Positions 34,446-48,886 are shown, numbered from the stretch's first letter. The stretch is DNA of 64,000 nt from Serilophus lunatus (GCA_013399895.1 VXBA01006154.1:184984-248983); one strand, 5' to 3'. Numbers and translations are program-made. The notes: generated from the sequence alone by a model not told the origin.

Positions 34446-35540
34446 AGCATCTCACAAGTGTGTTAAAAACAGGAGATGCTTAAATATGGCATCTTTACAA
34501 CAAATGAATCTTAAAAATCAAAGGTGGACAGATGCAAGAAAAATACCGATATTTAAAAACAGGGCATAATTTTCTTGACATTAAGTCATAACATTTCTTT
34601 CAGTCATATTGAGTAACGAATGGGAAAATGTTTTAAGATATTAAAATTGAACTTCACTGTAGATACTGAAAATACATAAATCACAGAACAGTTTATGGTA
34701 CTTTTTAATTGTTATTAGGATCTCTATTAATTTCACAGGCCTCCTTTTGTTAATATTCTAACTTTTTAGATAATCATCTTATTTAGATTTGTTTATTTAG
34801 CTAACTGCCTTCATGCATGTACTCAATGGGGAATTCAACTGGTAATTTAGCAGCTAGGGCTCTTCTAATCCTGTTGGTGTATACCAAATAATTAACAATC
34901 TGTGAGCAGCCGCATTGTTGGATGTCCAAATAGATTACAGTAAAAATGATAGTTTGAACATTGTGGGCTTAGTGGGCAAAATGAAAAAGCATTCTTTATC
35001 AATAGTACACTTTTTGTACATTTCTGTGAGTTAATAGGGTTCAATTAACGTTGCCAAGTGTGAACTTCTTGCAATCCTCCCTAGAGCTTTGCAAAGTTGA
35101 GAAGAAATCTTAATGGTTGAACAGTAATCCCGATATCCTAGTAATTAGAGAACGGGTGATGAATGTGCATCTGCTGCAGACTCTGGGGTGCTGTCAATGA
35201 CCCTGCAGTGTGGCAGAAAAAGGAAATTATGAGCTCGGCATGGGAATACATCTTTTCTTATTTTCTTAAATTTTAGATCTACATCTGTGTTTAATTAAAA
35301 GAAGAAACGAATTACCATTAATATTATTAGGCAATGAGTTCTGATTGGTTATGGTCCATATGAACTTCAAAATCGATGGTAATTTGGAAGATCAGATAAG
35401 ATTTTGTGGAGATCCTTTCAAGTGTTGGAAGGACTTTTTACAGAAGATACCAGATATTTAGAAAAGAAAAAGCTTACAGGCTGGAAAGCAGGCTAGTGAA
35501 AAACATCTGTACTTTTGTGCAACTTCTATGTCACCAATTT
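34446..35540. other. Unannotated unique DNA, possible conserved non-coding sequence
   Basis: No gene or repeat is seen. The segment 34790-35270 is free of homopolymers and repeats and looks like typical vertebrate conserved non-coding DNA; this is an impression of composition only. Confidence 0.35.
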
Positions 35541-35544
35541 TATT

Positions 35545-36210
35545 TTTAAATTAAAGCGCTGGTGCTCAGGTGTTGGCAGCAGGGGTTGCAGAGAAGCTTC
35601 CGAGGAGAGGCCAGGGCTGTCCTATGCTACACATGGCCAGCTCCAGCTAGCTCCATCCTGCAGCAGCGGACCCACTGCAGGGCAGGGCTGAGCTCCTATG
35701 ACAAGATGGTGCTGCCTCTAGGAAAGTGCATTTAAGAAAGCCCAAAAAACAGAGGGAACAGCAAAGTTAGAAGGAGGAGGAAGTGCTGTCCAGGCACCAA
35801 AAGCAGGTATTGCCTGCAGCTTCTGAAGTGCCCATGCTAGGAATAGTGTGAGGAAAAAGGAGTGGCAGAGATGAGCTATATCATGAACTGGCTGCAGCTC
35901 CCTCTCACAGTGCTGCTGCAGGGATGGAATGACGATGGGGCAGGCCCGCAGAGGAATTGGAGTGAACTTGAGCCTGGGGAAAGGGGTGCTAATGCTGTTG
36001 CTTTAATGTTTGCTGATTTATTTCCCTCTACCTGAAATAATAATGACATTTTTATTTTCTCTGGCAATCAATTAATTTTTCCCTAATAAAGTCTATTTTG
36101 TCCATTATGGTAATTGATAAACAGTTTTATGTCTTGCCTTCATCCACAAGGTTGTTTTCCGTTCTTCCTATTTTCTTCCTTGTGATTTGGCCCAGGGCTA
36201 TCCCACCACA
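35545..36210 (+). mobile_element. Diverged solo LTR, sense, related to the one at 7424-8548
   Basis: The 3' end reads GGGCTATCCCACCACA at 36195-36210, matching the reverse-complemented left edge of the LTR at 7424. Upstream are AATAAA at 36085-36090 and the GTAATTGATAAACAG block that corresponds to the GTAATTGGTGAGTGATC block of the other LTR read on its own strand. Further upstream AAGAAGGAGGAGGAAGTGCT (35769) and GCCAGCTCCAGCTAGCTCC (35637) also correspond. The 5' edge is eroded and no target duplication was found, so the start is approximate. Confidence 0.65.
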
Positions 36211-37410
36211 CGATACTATAGGTTTAAATATGGTGAGGTAAGATCTGTTCATAACAACTAAAATTAAGTCTTATTTAACTTTAGAAGACATATAAAATCA
36301 ACTTTTTCATTGAATTGTTTTTTTTTTTTTACAAGCCTTTCACAATTAATAATACCAAAGAACGCTTATTGAAAGATAACCCTCACAGATGTTAGATGAC
36401 TAGGTAAGCTAATTCAGTAGTTTCTAGAGGGATTCAGAGGAAAATTGCTTTTATCTCCTGAAGCAAAATAGCATTCTATATTTCACATGATAATAAAATG
36501 CATCCTCAGGGTAAATAAGTTGTCTCTACCTTTAAAACAAAACAAAATTCAATTAATACAGAAAAGTGAAGTACTATTTTGTAGGAATGAGTAACTGTCC
36601 TTAACTTACTATTTTAGCAGATTCTAATACCTTATGTAATAGTACACTAGTTGCAAATTAAATCTGGTTGGTCAACATCAACCAGATTTAAAAGAGTCAT
36701 TGAAATGTTAAGTATCAACTAACAGTTAAATCACAAGATGTTCTGAGACATGCTTATAGTTTTGTTAGAAATGCCCTTTAGTAGCACTAAGATTTTGAGT
36801 ATCTGAAACTTTCAGCTTGTTTGAGAAAAGTATGTGTACATACATGGACAAGTTAGTTCAGCTGGTCATGTAATTAACATGTACCTAACAGAAAAAGAAA
36901 GAAAGAAACAAAAAAACCCCAACAAAACCTCCAACAACAACAAAAAACCTCTGGTCTCACATTCACATTTTAAGTTATCTAAATATAAGTTCAATTGTAC
37001 CTGTTAAAGAAACACTGTAAAACACAACAAGAATACTTCAGAAATCCAGTCATAGATGAATTTCAAGGCAGATTTTTCTAGCAAGAGTAATTCAGATGGA
37101 GAAAATACCCTAGCTAAATTTAGCATTCAGAAATTTTTCTGGTTTTTTAGTTGATGAAGTGTGTCAGTCATTTCAGATGTATTTTCCAGTAAATGTGAAA
37201 CAAGCCATATCTACAAGGTAGATAGTTACAGACCAAACTGCCTAAACATAAATTAATTTTGCTCTGTCTCTCTGCTAAACAGCAAGCAGAGAAAAGCTGC
37301 TTGTGTTTGCCCACATCCATAGTAGACACTTCTCATAATTTAATGTTTCAGGGCACTACAAGTCAGAATATTTCTAGCATCAAGGTAGTTTATTTCTAAC
37401 AACAAGGTGT
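36211..37410. other. Unannotated AT-rich unique DNA with a perfect hairpin
   Basis: No gene is seen. It holds a 13-bp perfect inverted repeat at 36658-36691 and an A/C-rich low-complexity tract at 36892-36948. Confidence 0.5.
36658..36691. repeat. Perfect 13-bp inverted repeat with 8-nt loop
   Basis: The left arm TTAAATCTGGTTG (36658-36670) and right arm CAACCAGATTTAA (36679-36691) are exact reverse complements separated by GTCAACAT. No T-tract, promoter or gene lies close by to assign a role. Confidence 0.85.
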
Positions 37411-37416
37411 TTATTA

Positions 37417-37988
37417 TTTTTGTGGTTTAATCTCAGCTGAGATCCAAGCACCACACAGCAGCTCCCGTCTCCTCCCTGACCCCATCAGGATTGATGAGAG
37501 AACCGGAAGAGTAAAAGTGAGAGAACTCTTAGGTTGAAATAAAGGCAGTTTAACAGGTAAAAGCTGTATATGAAAGCAAAGCAAAACAAGGAATTCATTC
37601 ACCACTTCCCATGGATAGGAAGATGTTCAAACATCTCCAGGAAAGCAGGGCTACATCATCTATGTGACTTTGGAAGATAATGCCATCATTCCTGACATCA
37701 CCTCCTTCCCTCTTCTTCCTTCAGTTATATTGTTGCGCACAGTGCTATATAGAATATCCCTTTGGTCAGTTGAGGTCGGCTGTCCCAGCTCTGTCCCCTC
37801 CCAAATTCTTGTGCAGCCCTAGCGCACTCACTGTTGGATTGGAGTGAGGAGCAGAAAAGGCCTTGGCTTATCAGCGCTGCTCAGCAATAGCTACAACACT
37901 CTTGTGCTATCAGCGCTATTTCTAGCACAAACCCAACACTTGACTCCATGATAGCTACTGTGAAGAAAATTAACGGTCAAAACCAGCA
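37417..37988 (-). mobile_element. ERV-L-type solo LTR, antisense, diverged
   Basis: The plus strand begins TTGTGGTTTAATCTCAGCTGAG, continues CCAAGCACCACACAGCAGCTC, and ends GAAAATTAACGGTCAAAACCAGCA. This is the reverse complement of the family to which the LTR at 48892-49337 belongs. Intermediate landmarks (CCCTTTGGTCAGTTGAGG, CTGTCCCCTCCCAAATTCTTGTGC) are in the expected order. Its edges are worn, so the 5-bp duplication cannot be confirmed. Confidence 0.75.
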
Positions 37989-38543
37989 TGTTTATGTAAA
38001 TAGGATATATTTACTATGAAAATAGGATATATAAATGCCTAAAGCAGAAGTACTGCTAAGGTTAGCTTTTTAGCCGAAACCTGGTATACCTGGGACACAT
38101 ATTCTTAAAAGAACAGATAGTGCAGGTTTGTAGCAGGCAAGGAAAAGAGGAAAACCTGTAGCAACGTCAAAAGTGACTCACACAAAGCACTGTGGAACTT
38201 TATGAAGTAGATTGATTTTTTCCTTTTTATTTTCCCCCCACTCTAATCTTTCAGAAGCTTTATATTTTTCATTTCTTTCCATCTTATGAGTCAGAGATGA
38301 GAGAAGAGATTCCTAATTCATTTAACTTATGACTACATAGAGGCCCAATGTCTTCAGCAGCAATGGAGTAGATTTCTTCTAAAACTCTTGTCCTTATAAA
38401 TATAAACATACAAAGCAGTGGCAAGTGGACAGAAGTGGATCCCTGAGTCTGTTTACACTGAATCTCGTGTTAAAAAAATGGGAACTATCCAACTCAGTTG
38501 TAATGTTTTAGATTAACTATAGACTTTACAGAGGTAAGTGAAG

Positions 38544-38565
38544 AAACAAACAAACAAACAAACAG
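38544..38565. repeat. (CAAA)n microsatellite
   Basis: Five consecutive AAAC/CAAA tetranucleotide units ending in CAG. Confidence 0.9.
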
Positions 38566-41500
38566 AAACCATGAAGGGAAAAAAAATTCATTTAGGGGGA
38601 GATAGCTACACACAACTTCTATTCAAGTAGTTTGTTTGAATTTAAGTTGCCATTAGGAAAAATATAAAAGAATTATTAATGTCATAAGAAAAATGAAGAG
38701 ATGAGCTAAACATATTAAACCACAACACCTCAAAAAAGCCAGCACTGATCTCTGGCCACTTATAGACAAATAACTACATCCAGTAATAGTTTAGAGAGTC
38801 TTCAAATAAATATTTAGTAGATACTGAAATTTAGAAGCCTTAACTACACAACTGGTTCTACTTACTAGAAATTCTCAAAAAAATCTGCTCGAATGCTGAA
38901 GCTAATATATACTAGTATATACCTTTTGCTGTATAATTTTGTATAGTTCACTGGTGATGGAGCAGCATCTGTGAGGTAGCTGAAATAAAATATTTGCTTA
39001 CACAGCAAAGAAGATTGTATACATGATACTATTTCCCCAGTTTATTCACAAACAGTTCCTGAAGAATTTCTGCCTTACATGGAAAACATACTCTTGACTA
39101 CTTCTGCAGGACTGAGTGATTCTGACTTGTTTTCTATATCTCAGTCTGGTCTAAACCAGAGAAAGGGAGAGACTAGTAAAAATGAGATGCACTGGAATCG
39201 GTCCAAGTTACTAGATCTGGCTACTGCTGATTAGCTGCTCAGAAAATCGCACATGCTAAAGTGTTGTCTAGTTACACAGAGCAGTACTGAACAGTGTGAT
39301 TCATCAGCTCTATGTACTGATCAGAGGTAAGTAACAATGTAGACATACAAGTCTAAAGTCAAGAGCCTTTTTCTTTTTAATTGAGCTACCTTAAATTTTT
39401 GCTTACTGTCTAGATAGCAACAAGGGCTACAATAATAACAGTGTTGTTCTTTAAACGATATCTTCATCTTACCAGTTCATAAGAGTTCATAAGATTGAGA
39501 TGGTTACTGCAGAGCAGTTTTCAAGGTAAAACACATTTAGGGCTGATGTTATGTTAATGGCTATTTTTAGGTAAGAAATTATTTGGTAGCTGAAATTTAC
39601 AAGACAAATGACACTTCTATGGTTATGCTGCCAAGAGAAGTTATTCTAAATATGTATGATTTTACACTTCCATACAAACACAATATCATGGCATTAATAA
39701 AAAGAATGGAAACAAAGTATGCAAATAATGCTATGCAAAATCTGGTATTATATCCACTGTTTAGAGTCTTAAAATTCTTTGTCCAGCAGTGCATTTCACA
39801 TTTAAAAAGCTCATAAATAAATAAAACAAAAAACAAGATTAATGTCTTTGCATATTCAAGGTTCCAGATAAAATAGATACAAATTTTGTAATGCTATTTT
39901 TAGTAACCGAAGCTGCATTTTCCTCCTCACATGTTCCTATATATTGTGTTCAGCTCTTTGTTTCACGTTTTTTCCCACAATTTTATTTTCTTCAAACAAA
40001 AATGTAAGAAACTGTCTATAAATTTACCATCAGGTTTAGTGTATATTGGTTTTTCTCATAAGAAAGATACTCTATTAAAAATGAAAACACAGTTTCAGTG
40101 ACATTTCAGAACTCCACTACCACCGTAAATTTGCTCTCATTGCCTGCATACTTATTTCATCTGTGCAGAGGTATTGTGCACATTTAAGCAATAACTGTCA
40201 ACTTTGGATATCTTTGAGTGTGGTGAAGAGTCAAATAATAAGAATTAGTGGATTCTCTGGAGTGAATCTTTAGTATCATGAGAAGAAAAGGATTGAAAAA
40301 ATCCTCCACTTTATTTTCAGCCCAAATGCAAGTATCTCCCTAAAGGTATTACTTACTGATTTCAAAACAACAAAAGCACCTTCCTTTGGTTAAATTAAAT
40401 GAAAATAAATGTAGTCTCTCAAAGTATCTTTTTTAAGACTAAGTTAAATTTTATACATAAGAAAAGAATGAAGAAAAACAAGAGAGAAGGAATGAGAAGA
40501 CAGCAGGAGACAATAAAATTAATGAAATAACAATTTTATTGATTAAATGTTTTTATGGAATACTTCAGTCTCTGAAGCAATAGCTTTCAAACTATGTATT
40601 TACCAAACATATTCTCTGTTATCTGCTATATTTGCTTATGCATACATTTTTTATCACGTTTTTCCTCCAACACCATCATATTACAGACTTTCTGCATGTG
40701 ACATATTTTTTTAAAGTTTCACATCCTTTAGGCTCCAAAAGGTTAATATTTTCTTTCTATAGATGATTGCTTGATGTCTTACAAAGTGTTCTTTACATAT
40801 GTATTGTTTTATATTTTTTTATTTTTAATTAGCTCTCAATTTTATTTATTTTATAGCTGAATAAGTAATTTTAATATATATTTTCACTTTTCCCTTTTCC
40901 TTACATGTAGCTGCTCAGTAAATCAATTTTTTTAAATCAGACCACACAATCTAAGTAATAACTACCGATAAAAAATTTGAAATTGTTCTTATCCACTCTA
41001 TTATTTTAGAAATGTTACTTGAAGCTTTTTGAGTTCTTATATCTTTGTATTTTTATTCTCCGCAAATTCTAGTTGGACTTGGCAGCACTTTGATCCTATC
41101 TAAACCAATGCTTCAACTGACACAAAGCAAAACTAGGTCCTCCATTCTATTTTTATAGTCATTCTTGAATTTGGGCAAATGTTGGCTATGTTCTATCTCT
41201 TCTTTTGTTCTTAGAAAGAATTAAAATGTCCTTTAATTTTGCATATTTATTTTCTGTCTCAGGTAGACTAAGTATTACACAATTTCCATCCTAACTTAAT
41301 AAAATATTTTATGGCATCAAAACAATAAGTTCAAGGCCTGAAGAAGTTTTCAGAGAAATCTACATAAGACTTCAGGTTTTCTAAAATCAAATTAAACAAA
41401 ATACCATTTCTATGTTATTACTCTTTGCATTAAACAAAATTTGCACATAAACAACATTTCAAAAAGGAATCATAAACAAAATCTCTGCAAAAATTTCTCA

Positions 41501-42793
41501 CTAAGTTCTATAACTGAACGATAATACAATGGCAGCATCTGAGATTATTTTCCACAAAATTATTTTGCATCCTCTGTGGTTAGGCACTTTCATATAATAA
41601 GCTTATTTCTATACAACCACAGACACATAAGTCTGTACTTTTTTCCTGTCTGGCTAATTAAGTTATAATTAGCATGCAATCTATCTGAAGAAATATTTTT
41701 ATGTCTAGGACGTCAAGTTACTGGCTTATTAGTTAAGCATTCTCATAAAGATGCTGAATTCCATCAAGAACTGTAGAAAAGTCCTTACTTAAGTTTTGCA
41801 TGCAATCAGTGGCACATCAATTTCAAATACTGTTCATTCATCAGTGCACAAGATTATTGGGGAGTTCATACTTTGACTGAAAGCAGCATATGATGTTAGA
41901 AAATAAAGTAGGAAAAGTAGGTTTTGTGTGATTATCCTTTTTAAGCAGTTTTACCCTAAATGCTGCTAGAATTCAGTAGATGGGGATGTATTTAGTGAAA
42001 GATACATTAATTGTGGAGAAATTCTAGTTGTATTACTTAATACCAGAAAATGTTTTGCAACCCTAATAGTACATATATTAAAATTAAATCATTCAGAAAA
42101 ATACAATAAATATTTGGAATTGCCATAAATGCAATCTAATATCAAATATCGTATCAACAGAGTAGCATTTATGGTAATGCAACATGGATAACACTACTTC
42201 CATATATGATAAGATTATTTAATATAACTTTTAACTAAATGATAGCTTGAAGCTATTTAAAGTATTTAATAGGGAACAAAGGAAAAATAAGGTGGGAAAA
42301 ATCTGCTTAATTTTAATCTTTGAACGTACTATTTAACACATACCTTTTCATTCTTGCTGTCTATTTTTTTTTTTTTTTGCACATCCACGAAATGCCAACT
42401 TGAGGGAAGTCATCCAATTTTACAGATGCACCTGCTTTCTGACCTTTTAATGCCAGCACTGCACTTAGTGCAGGAATACTCTAAAGAGTTTTAAATACTG
42501 AAAGTCTTTCAGGGGAAACATAGCTCCATAAACCACATATAAAACATTTTGCTTCCTTGGGTCCAAATCCTCACATCATGTAGACAAGGGTAATTTAGAA
42601 TGAATGTTTATAGCTGTCAGCTTCCATCAGAAATATTAAATAATTAGATTGATAACTATAACCTTGTAAGTGTGTCTTAGAAACTCTAATATTGCATATC
42701 TTGGAGTGATTGCTTGAATATTTATGTTACAAGGCAGAGTTCATAGTAGTGCAGTTATACATACAGTTAGCTTGAAACACTGAGAACTTTTTC

Positions 42794-42815
42794 TTTTTTT
42801 TTTTTTTTTTTTTTT
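42794..42815. repeat. Poly(T) tract, 22 nt
   Basis: An uninterrupted T run ends directly in CAG, so it resembles a polypyrimidine/acceptor signal. No coding frame follows to support an exon. Confidence 0.9.
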
Positions 42816-45800
42816 CAGACTGAGCAACAATTACCATAAAGTCCTGCTTTAACATTTAAGGCATTATAACAATGCACATGTATACATTTGTCTCATAAAA
42901 TGGCATTAAAGCATTAACTAATTTATTAAAACATTTAGAAAGTAGGTAAGAGCAATTGATATAATATCCTTTCAATTTGTTACAGGCTCCCTGAGCCCCA
43001 TTTTAAAAACTTGAAATTGAAAGTTGCTCCATTCCAGGAATTTCAGCAATTAAAGCAGAGAAATCCATTACCATTTTTTTCCTCTGATTTTTTTTTTTTA
43101 AATTTAATAGCATACATGACATTAATGGAGACAAAATTGGAAAAGATTCAGGAAATTTACTGCAGTGTAGAAAGCCTAAAGAAAGTACATTGGTGCCAAA
43201 ACCTTACTATACTTCTCTATATCTGTCAATAGTATCCCAATATTACACTAATAAAATATGTCAAGCCCGAAGAGTTGCCTAAGGATTTCTTGTTCCCAGA
43301 ATTATTTTGGTATATTAAGAACATTCTCTGCAGCCATTCATACTGAGCATGACAGCTTTCGCACCACTCATACTAGGATGTGTTAAGTAAGCACAAATGC
43401 TGTAAGCTATTGATAAAAACCACCGTGTTTCTCTCAATTATAGCAAAACTGATAGAGAGAGGAAAGTTGAGCCCAGTTTTTATACTCGGTTGACAAAAGT
43501 CTCTGGCCTTTCTGATTTTTACTCTCAGGTTGAACAGACATTATCTTGAAGACTAGGGGTGAGAGGTGTTGTTCAGAAAAGCATATTCAAAAGCTTTCTT
43601 GCCTAGTTCTTTCATAAGAAATCTATTTTTTTCTTAGAAAAGATTTAAACTTGCCTTTTTTTAATCCTTTCCCTCCACCACGCTCTGTCATTTTCTTTAT
43701 CCGCCTCAATAGAATTTTCTTTTGAATTTTCTCATGCTCTACCTTTTTACCAGTAAATATTGCAACTAGTACTTTAGAGGGCATGCACGGATTTCAGCTT
43801 TGCCTCGGTGGCAGTACCAAAGAGCATATGCAGGGAGTGAAAATTCATTCTGGCAGTGAGAATTAAGTATTTTTGTCACCAAGCCAGAAATCATGGTGAT
43901 TTGAGTATTATTTGTGATTTGATACAATAGACTTAGCTTGATTTTTGGTAAGTTGTATTTCTTCTAAATGTGGAAGGCATGATTATATTGTAGAAATCAG
44001 CCCAGGTTATAGAGTAAAACTTTAAACTACAGCATAATGTCTAAAACCCTGCATGAATAATGTTACTCGGAAAAAAAAAAAAAAGTTCAGTTATGGTTCC
44101 TTTACTTTCATGACTCTATATCATAGGAATATTTTTCATTATTTTCTGTTCAAAAATCAGTGGTTATTGTCTCTGAGTCCTCATCCAAAAGTGAAAATTA
44201 CTAATTCATGAATGTCACGGTTTAAAATTAGAATATAATAACACAATTTCACTGTTGAATTATAAGTCCTATAAAACATGACACATCAATATGACATCAA
44301 CATGGAGTGTATGCTTTGCCTTCAGTTTAAAGGAATATACTCAACACAGTTTGTTTTTTCAAAAATTGATCTTCTTTCTATAGTGCCATCACAAGTACAA
44401 GAAGTATCTTCTCTTTCAAGATCTAAGAAGAGGAGGTGGTCCTTAAGTTTCTGTGAGATTAAACTAAAATATTGTTAAAGGAGATTTTAAAAATCAAAAA
44501 TCTTGGTCTAAAAATTATGATGTGAAAACGTCAAATCATCAAAATACAATGACAGGAATGAATAGACATGATTTTGGTCCATTCAAATAGTTTAGCTTTG
44601 ATATTTTAAGTTGAGGGTTTTTTTCTTTTCCTATGTAAAGTGCTTAAGAATTTATTATTATTTTGAGAAAAAAAAATTGTTTTCAAAATACAAAAATATT
44701 TTCATGTTTAAATGAATTTCCCAATCAGAAAAATTAAGTTCACCAGTACATCTCCAGACAGTGGACCTGCTGTCCATATGAGCACTTACACTGTTTTATG
44801 CATAATGTATTGTTCTCAATTTTCTATAGCATCTATAATGAAGTCTCTGTTTTCTATGTACCGTTATTTATAAGAAACTATGTTCAGTTATAAATGCTGC
44901 AACAGATGCTCTTTCCTCCCTCTATCATTGTTTTACAATGCTAAATATAACATAATGGAGCAATATATTATACAATGTAGCACTTGAACATCATACAGTA
45001 CTTTTATAATCTAGATAAATTTTTATAAAAATTGGAGATTTTAAAGAAAGTAAAATTTTACTTTCTAATTCATGGAAAGAAACATCAAAATCTTATTCAG
45101 TGTACATGCTCAGGGCAGCACTGTTAAATATATATATTATTTTAGTTTTATAAACTCCAGTCTTCCTATTTAAAATATTTATTTCTGATGCAATTTTATT
45201 TTCTGACCATGGGATTTGCATTTATTACACATGCAGAAACATGCAGAAAAAAGCTTTCAAGATACCATAAAGGAGAAATAGTCAAAAAGATGGTGATTGG
45301 CCTATTCCATTTACAAACTGTATTAATTCCAGCTCATTTCTAAAGAGATATTGCTGTTACTTCCTTTTTGGTATCTTGAACTATCAGAATCTGCAACTAC
45401 ATATTTTCTTTTAATTTTCTCTACTTCAGTAAGGGAAAATATGTTCTATGTAATTCTGGCTTTTTATCCAAAATATAACTCAATTGGGTCATTTCCCAAT
45501 TTTCCCAAGAATTTTAATGTCCAGTTCAAAACCTTGTTGGAAACAGTTTTTCCAGCTTATAAACTTCAATATCCATCCCTGATTTTTTTTTATTTTAAAT
45601 ATGGAAAAGTAAAATTAAAATTAATGTTGCAGTTATGTTCCTTGGACATCAGACATCAAAAGGTAACTTTGTTTCAGCCTTTATTTAAATAAAAATACTT
45701 TTTATAATGACAGGTGTTCTATATTTAGATGGTAATTTTCAACACAGTTGTGCATGTTTTAAAAACTAAAGGAAGAAAAATGAAAAGTAATTCTGTATTG

Positions 45801-48800
45801 GAAAATAGATTACCTTACATATATATACATATATGTATTTGAAGCTCATTTTTCCTTCCCTTCTATAATGAGGATGTTAGGTCAGTTCCACTCTATCTGT
45901 AATAAACAATGTTTCAGTGTTTATGTCCTAAACTAGACTTTTTTCTATTGACTTTTATAGGTTAATGTGCTCCCTTTTCACTGTATAATAAAAATTCTAT
46001 ATAAAGATTTCAGGACAAAGTGCCTCATTGACCACTTCCAAGACATGCACAAAAGTGTCAGGATAAAATAAAAGTGTGATTTATATATGATAATCTAGCA
46101 TAATTTTAACTCTTTCATCAATTTGACTTTCTGCAATTCTGAGAGCTGCATCTCTCAATAAGTCCAAAGGAAGTTCTCAGTATTTCAGTAAATAAGTCCA
46201 TGCTTCCTACCTTGTTATTTGTTTCAGAGACATGATACTCCTCAGGGATAAGTTCAGCTAATTTGCCAGTTTTCTTGACATCTAACGTCAGAAATTGTTT
46301 CTGGCTTCAAACAGTTGTTTTTTCCTCTTATGTAATGTCCTTACCTGAAAGATGTAGAATGTTCTGAAGTTAACTCTTACTTTATCCAAAGCTCACTTCT
46401 GTCCAAAGCTTTTTCTATTTCAACTGAGTCTGTCTTTCCAGAGAAAATTAGATTCAGTTGCTATAACCTTTAAGCAAAAGAAATTGGCAGTACATTTAGT
46501 TTCACTGTGGAGTGCAGTTTACTTCTTATTGTTAACATTTGAAGGAAATTAATGTCAGAAATTTGGACCAAAAAAATATTCTCTTGCTTTGTCAGTATCC
46601 AGGTACATGCTTTTTCTTTCCGCCAAGTCAATAGTAATTCACTTTGAATAAAATGTATTGTGCTAATTCAAAAGAAGCAGCAAAACATTGGTTTTTGCTT
46701 CCAACTCAGGATTAGTGATTGAAGCACATACAATTTCAAGATCATTTTGCCAGTTTTTTCCATTTTAAACTAAGTAAGGTAGGAGTAAGTACTCTAATAC
46801 AAATCAGTTTGAGATAATTCCACAGTATTTCATCAGAAAAAAAAAAAATAAAAAAATTGAAAATGCATATTTGGTCAGTTTGTGCAAAATTTGCTGAAAT
46901 GTCAGAAAGAACTGCTGTTGGCTATGTACACTTAAAACATATACATGCTTATTGTTCCTAAACAATTACTTTTAAATTTCACACAGCATAAAAGCACTAA
47001 TGTGCAATTTTTATTGCTTATAAAAGATTTAATGCATCTCTGCAAATAAAGGTTCTTCACGCATCTGTACTATATGATAAGCATGTTTGTTCCTTCACAG
47101 AGATTTTCATCATCAGTGTTAATTTTAAAAATCATTTTTGTCCATCTCTTTTAATTCCAATTGAAAAGAAATGTGTTATTAGCAAATATGGTCATTTTTT
47201 CAAAGCTTTGTCATGAACTCAGTTTTGAATAACTGAAAAAAAGCTAATTTTTTAGACACATAAGGCCTTCTCTCAAATTTCAAGATGTTTATGGACTGCA
47301 AGATTTTTCTTTAAAACATCATGTATTTACATAAAGTAAGTAGAAGGAGGTTGGAGATTTTATCCTGTAGGATTATATTACCATGTAGGTAGCTGAGTTT
47401 TGTAAAAGTTGATTTTCAGATGTAAGAATGTTAAGGAAGAAAGACTTAAAATCACAAGTACTTCAATTCTTGGTCTGAGTTGCAATAAGTTTGAAATCCC
47501 AAATTAAGCTGGAAAAACTGATTATTCTTTTGGAAAACGAATACTACTTCGTTGTTCAGTATTGACTTAACAAAGTAGCATGCTCAACAGATTGAAAAGT
47601 AAGAAATTAAAGCTGTTTGAAGTACTGCTACTAAGCGTAGGTATCTAACGTTTCCTGATCAATGTCTATTTGCTAAGGAACTGCATATCCAAAAAAGAAA
47701 AGAAAGGCTTCTTTTGAAACCTTTTCAATGTTTATGGAAAAAACAACCACCTGTAGGGGAAAAAAAAAAAAAAAAGAGTATAAATTAAAAGTGTAATTTA
47801 ATTTTATATATATATATATTTGATATTTAATCAATATTTGCAAATATCATAAGCCATTTCATACACATCTTCATAAGAAGGCTTTGTAACCTACAAGATT
47901 CTGTATCAGGATAAAACTAACACACTTGAAGTGTGCTTGGAGTCCTTAAGATTTACATAATCCATAGGAACTTCCTCTTCAAATAAAGAAATTGAATTTT
48001 TTAGATTAAATCAAAATCTACAAAATGGAAATAGTTTTAGTTTTCCAGCAATATTTGTGAATTATTGCACCCATATTTCCCAGAGGAAAAAACCAACCAA
48101 AACCAAACAAAAAAAGGCACTAATATAGATGTGCACAGAAATATCTTTTTCTTATCCTCTGATGAGATTTGAATATACTTACACAGAAATTTCCATGAGA
48201 TGTATTAATGTCTGATTTGCAAAATGATTTCCTATGTTACAGAAATTGTTAGGTAGTAATTTTTCTTCAATTTAAGATCAACAATTATACTTCTTAAAAA
48301 ACATCTTGTGTGGCATCAGTCAAAGCTGTCTTCATGAATCATAGTTTATAATTATTTTTATTAGATCAGAATAAGCACATTTATTTTCTAGTCACAGGCA
48401 AAATTGAAAAAGGAGTAACATAGCAGCACCTAAGGGATTTTTTTTCTGTGTAAATTATTATCTATAAAGGTGAAGGCTTTTTTGTCTTTTAAAAGGAAAA
48501 ACTAGAAATAGTCATATGCAATCTTTGTTTTTATAAGCATAGATACCTCAATGAAATATAGTGTTGTTTCTTTAATCTTTCTGAGGTAGGGCTAGTGCTT
48601 TTGGCTAAGAAACTTTTAAAATTAGTGTTTGGTTTTATTACTGCTCTTCTAAACTGAAGTTCAAAGAAGAAGGACATATCTCTGCAATTTAGGTTGGTAT
48701 TAGGGGAATATTAATTACTGGAATTGTATGATGTGTTCGTATTGTAGTTCTGGAGAACTGACTTTTTCTTTTCTGCTTCTCAGACTCACAGGGAACTCAA

Positions 48801-48886
48801 TTTAAGAAACAGTTCTTTCAGAATTATGCAAAACTTATATTTTATATTACGTACACAAGCAGAATAAACTTTAATGCAACTATTTT

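Larger units (their letters stand above)
37989..48886. other. Long unannotated AT-rich unique DNA
   Basis: Nearly 11 kb without a recognised gene or transposable element. It contains simple repeats only: (CAAA)n at 38544-38565, T runs at 42364-42378 and 42794-42815, A runs near 44072, 46840 and 47760, and AT repeats near 45820 and 47806. Frames of up to 113 aa (45351-45692) are AT-rich and hydrophobic without recognisable domains. Confidence 0.5.

Noticed and set aside
38544..38565. Regular short repeats considered as a CRISPR-like array
   Set aside because: It is a simple tetranucleotide microsatellite without spacers, and the genome is vertebrate.
42794..42818. T run plus CAG as a splice acceptor
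   Set aside because: No open frame or donor of reasonable strength follows.
45351..45692. 113-codon plus-strand frame
   Set aside because: Aromatic- and Ile/Leu-rich composition expected from translating AT-rich DNA; no domain or splice context.
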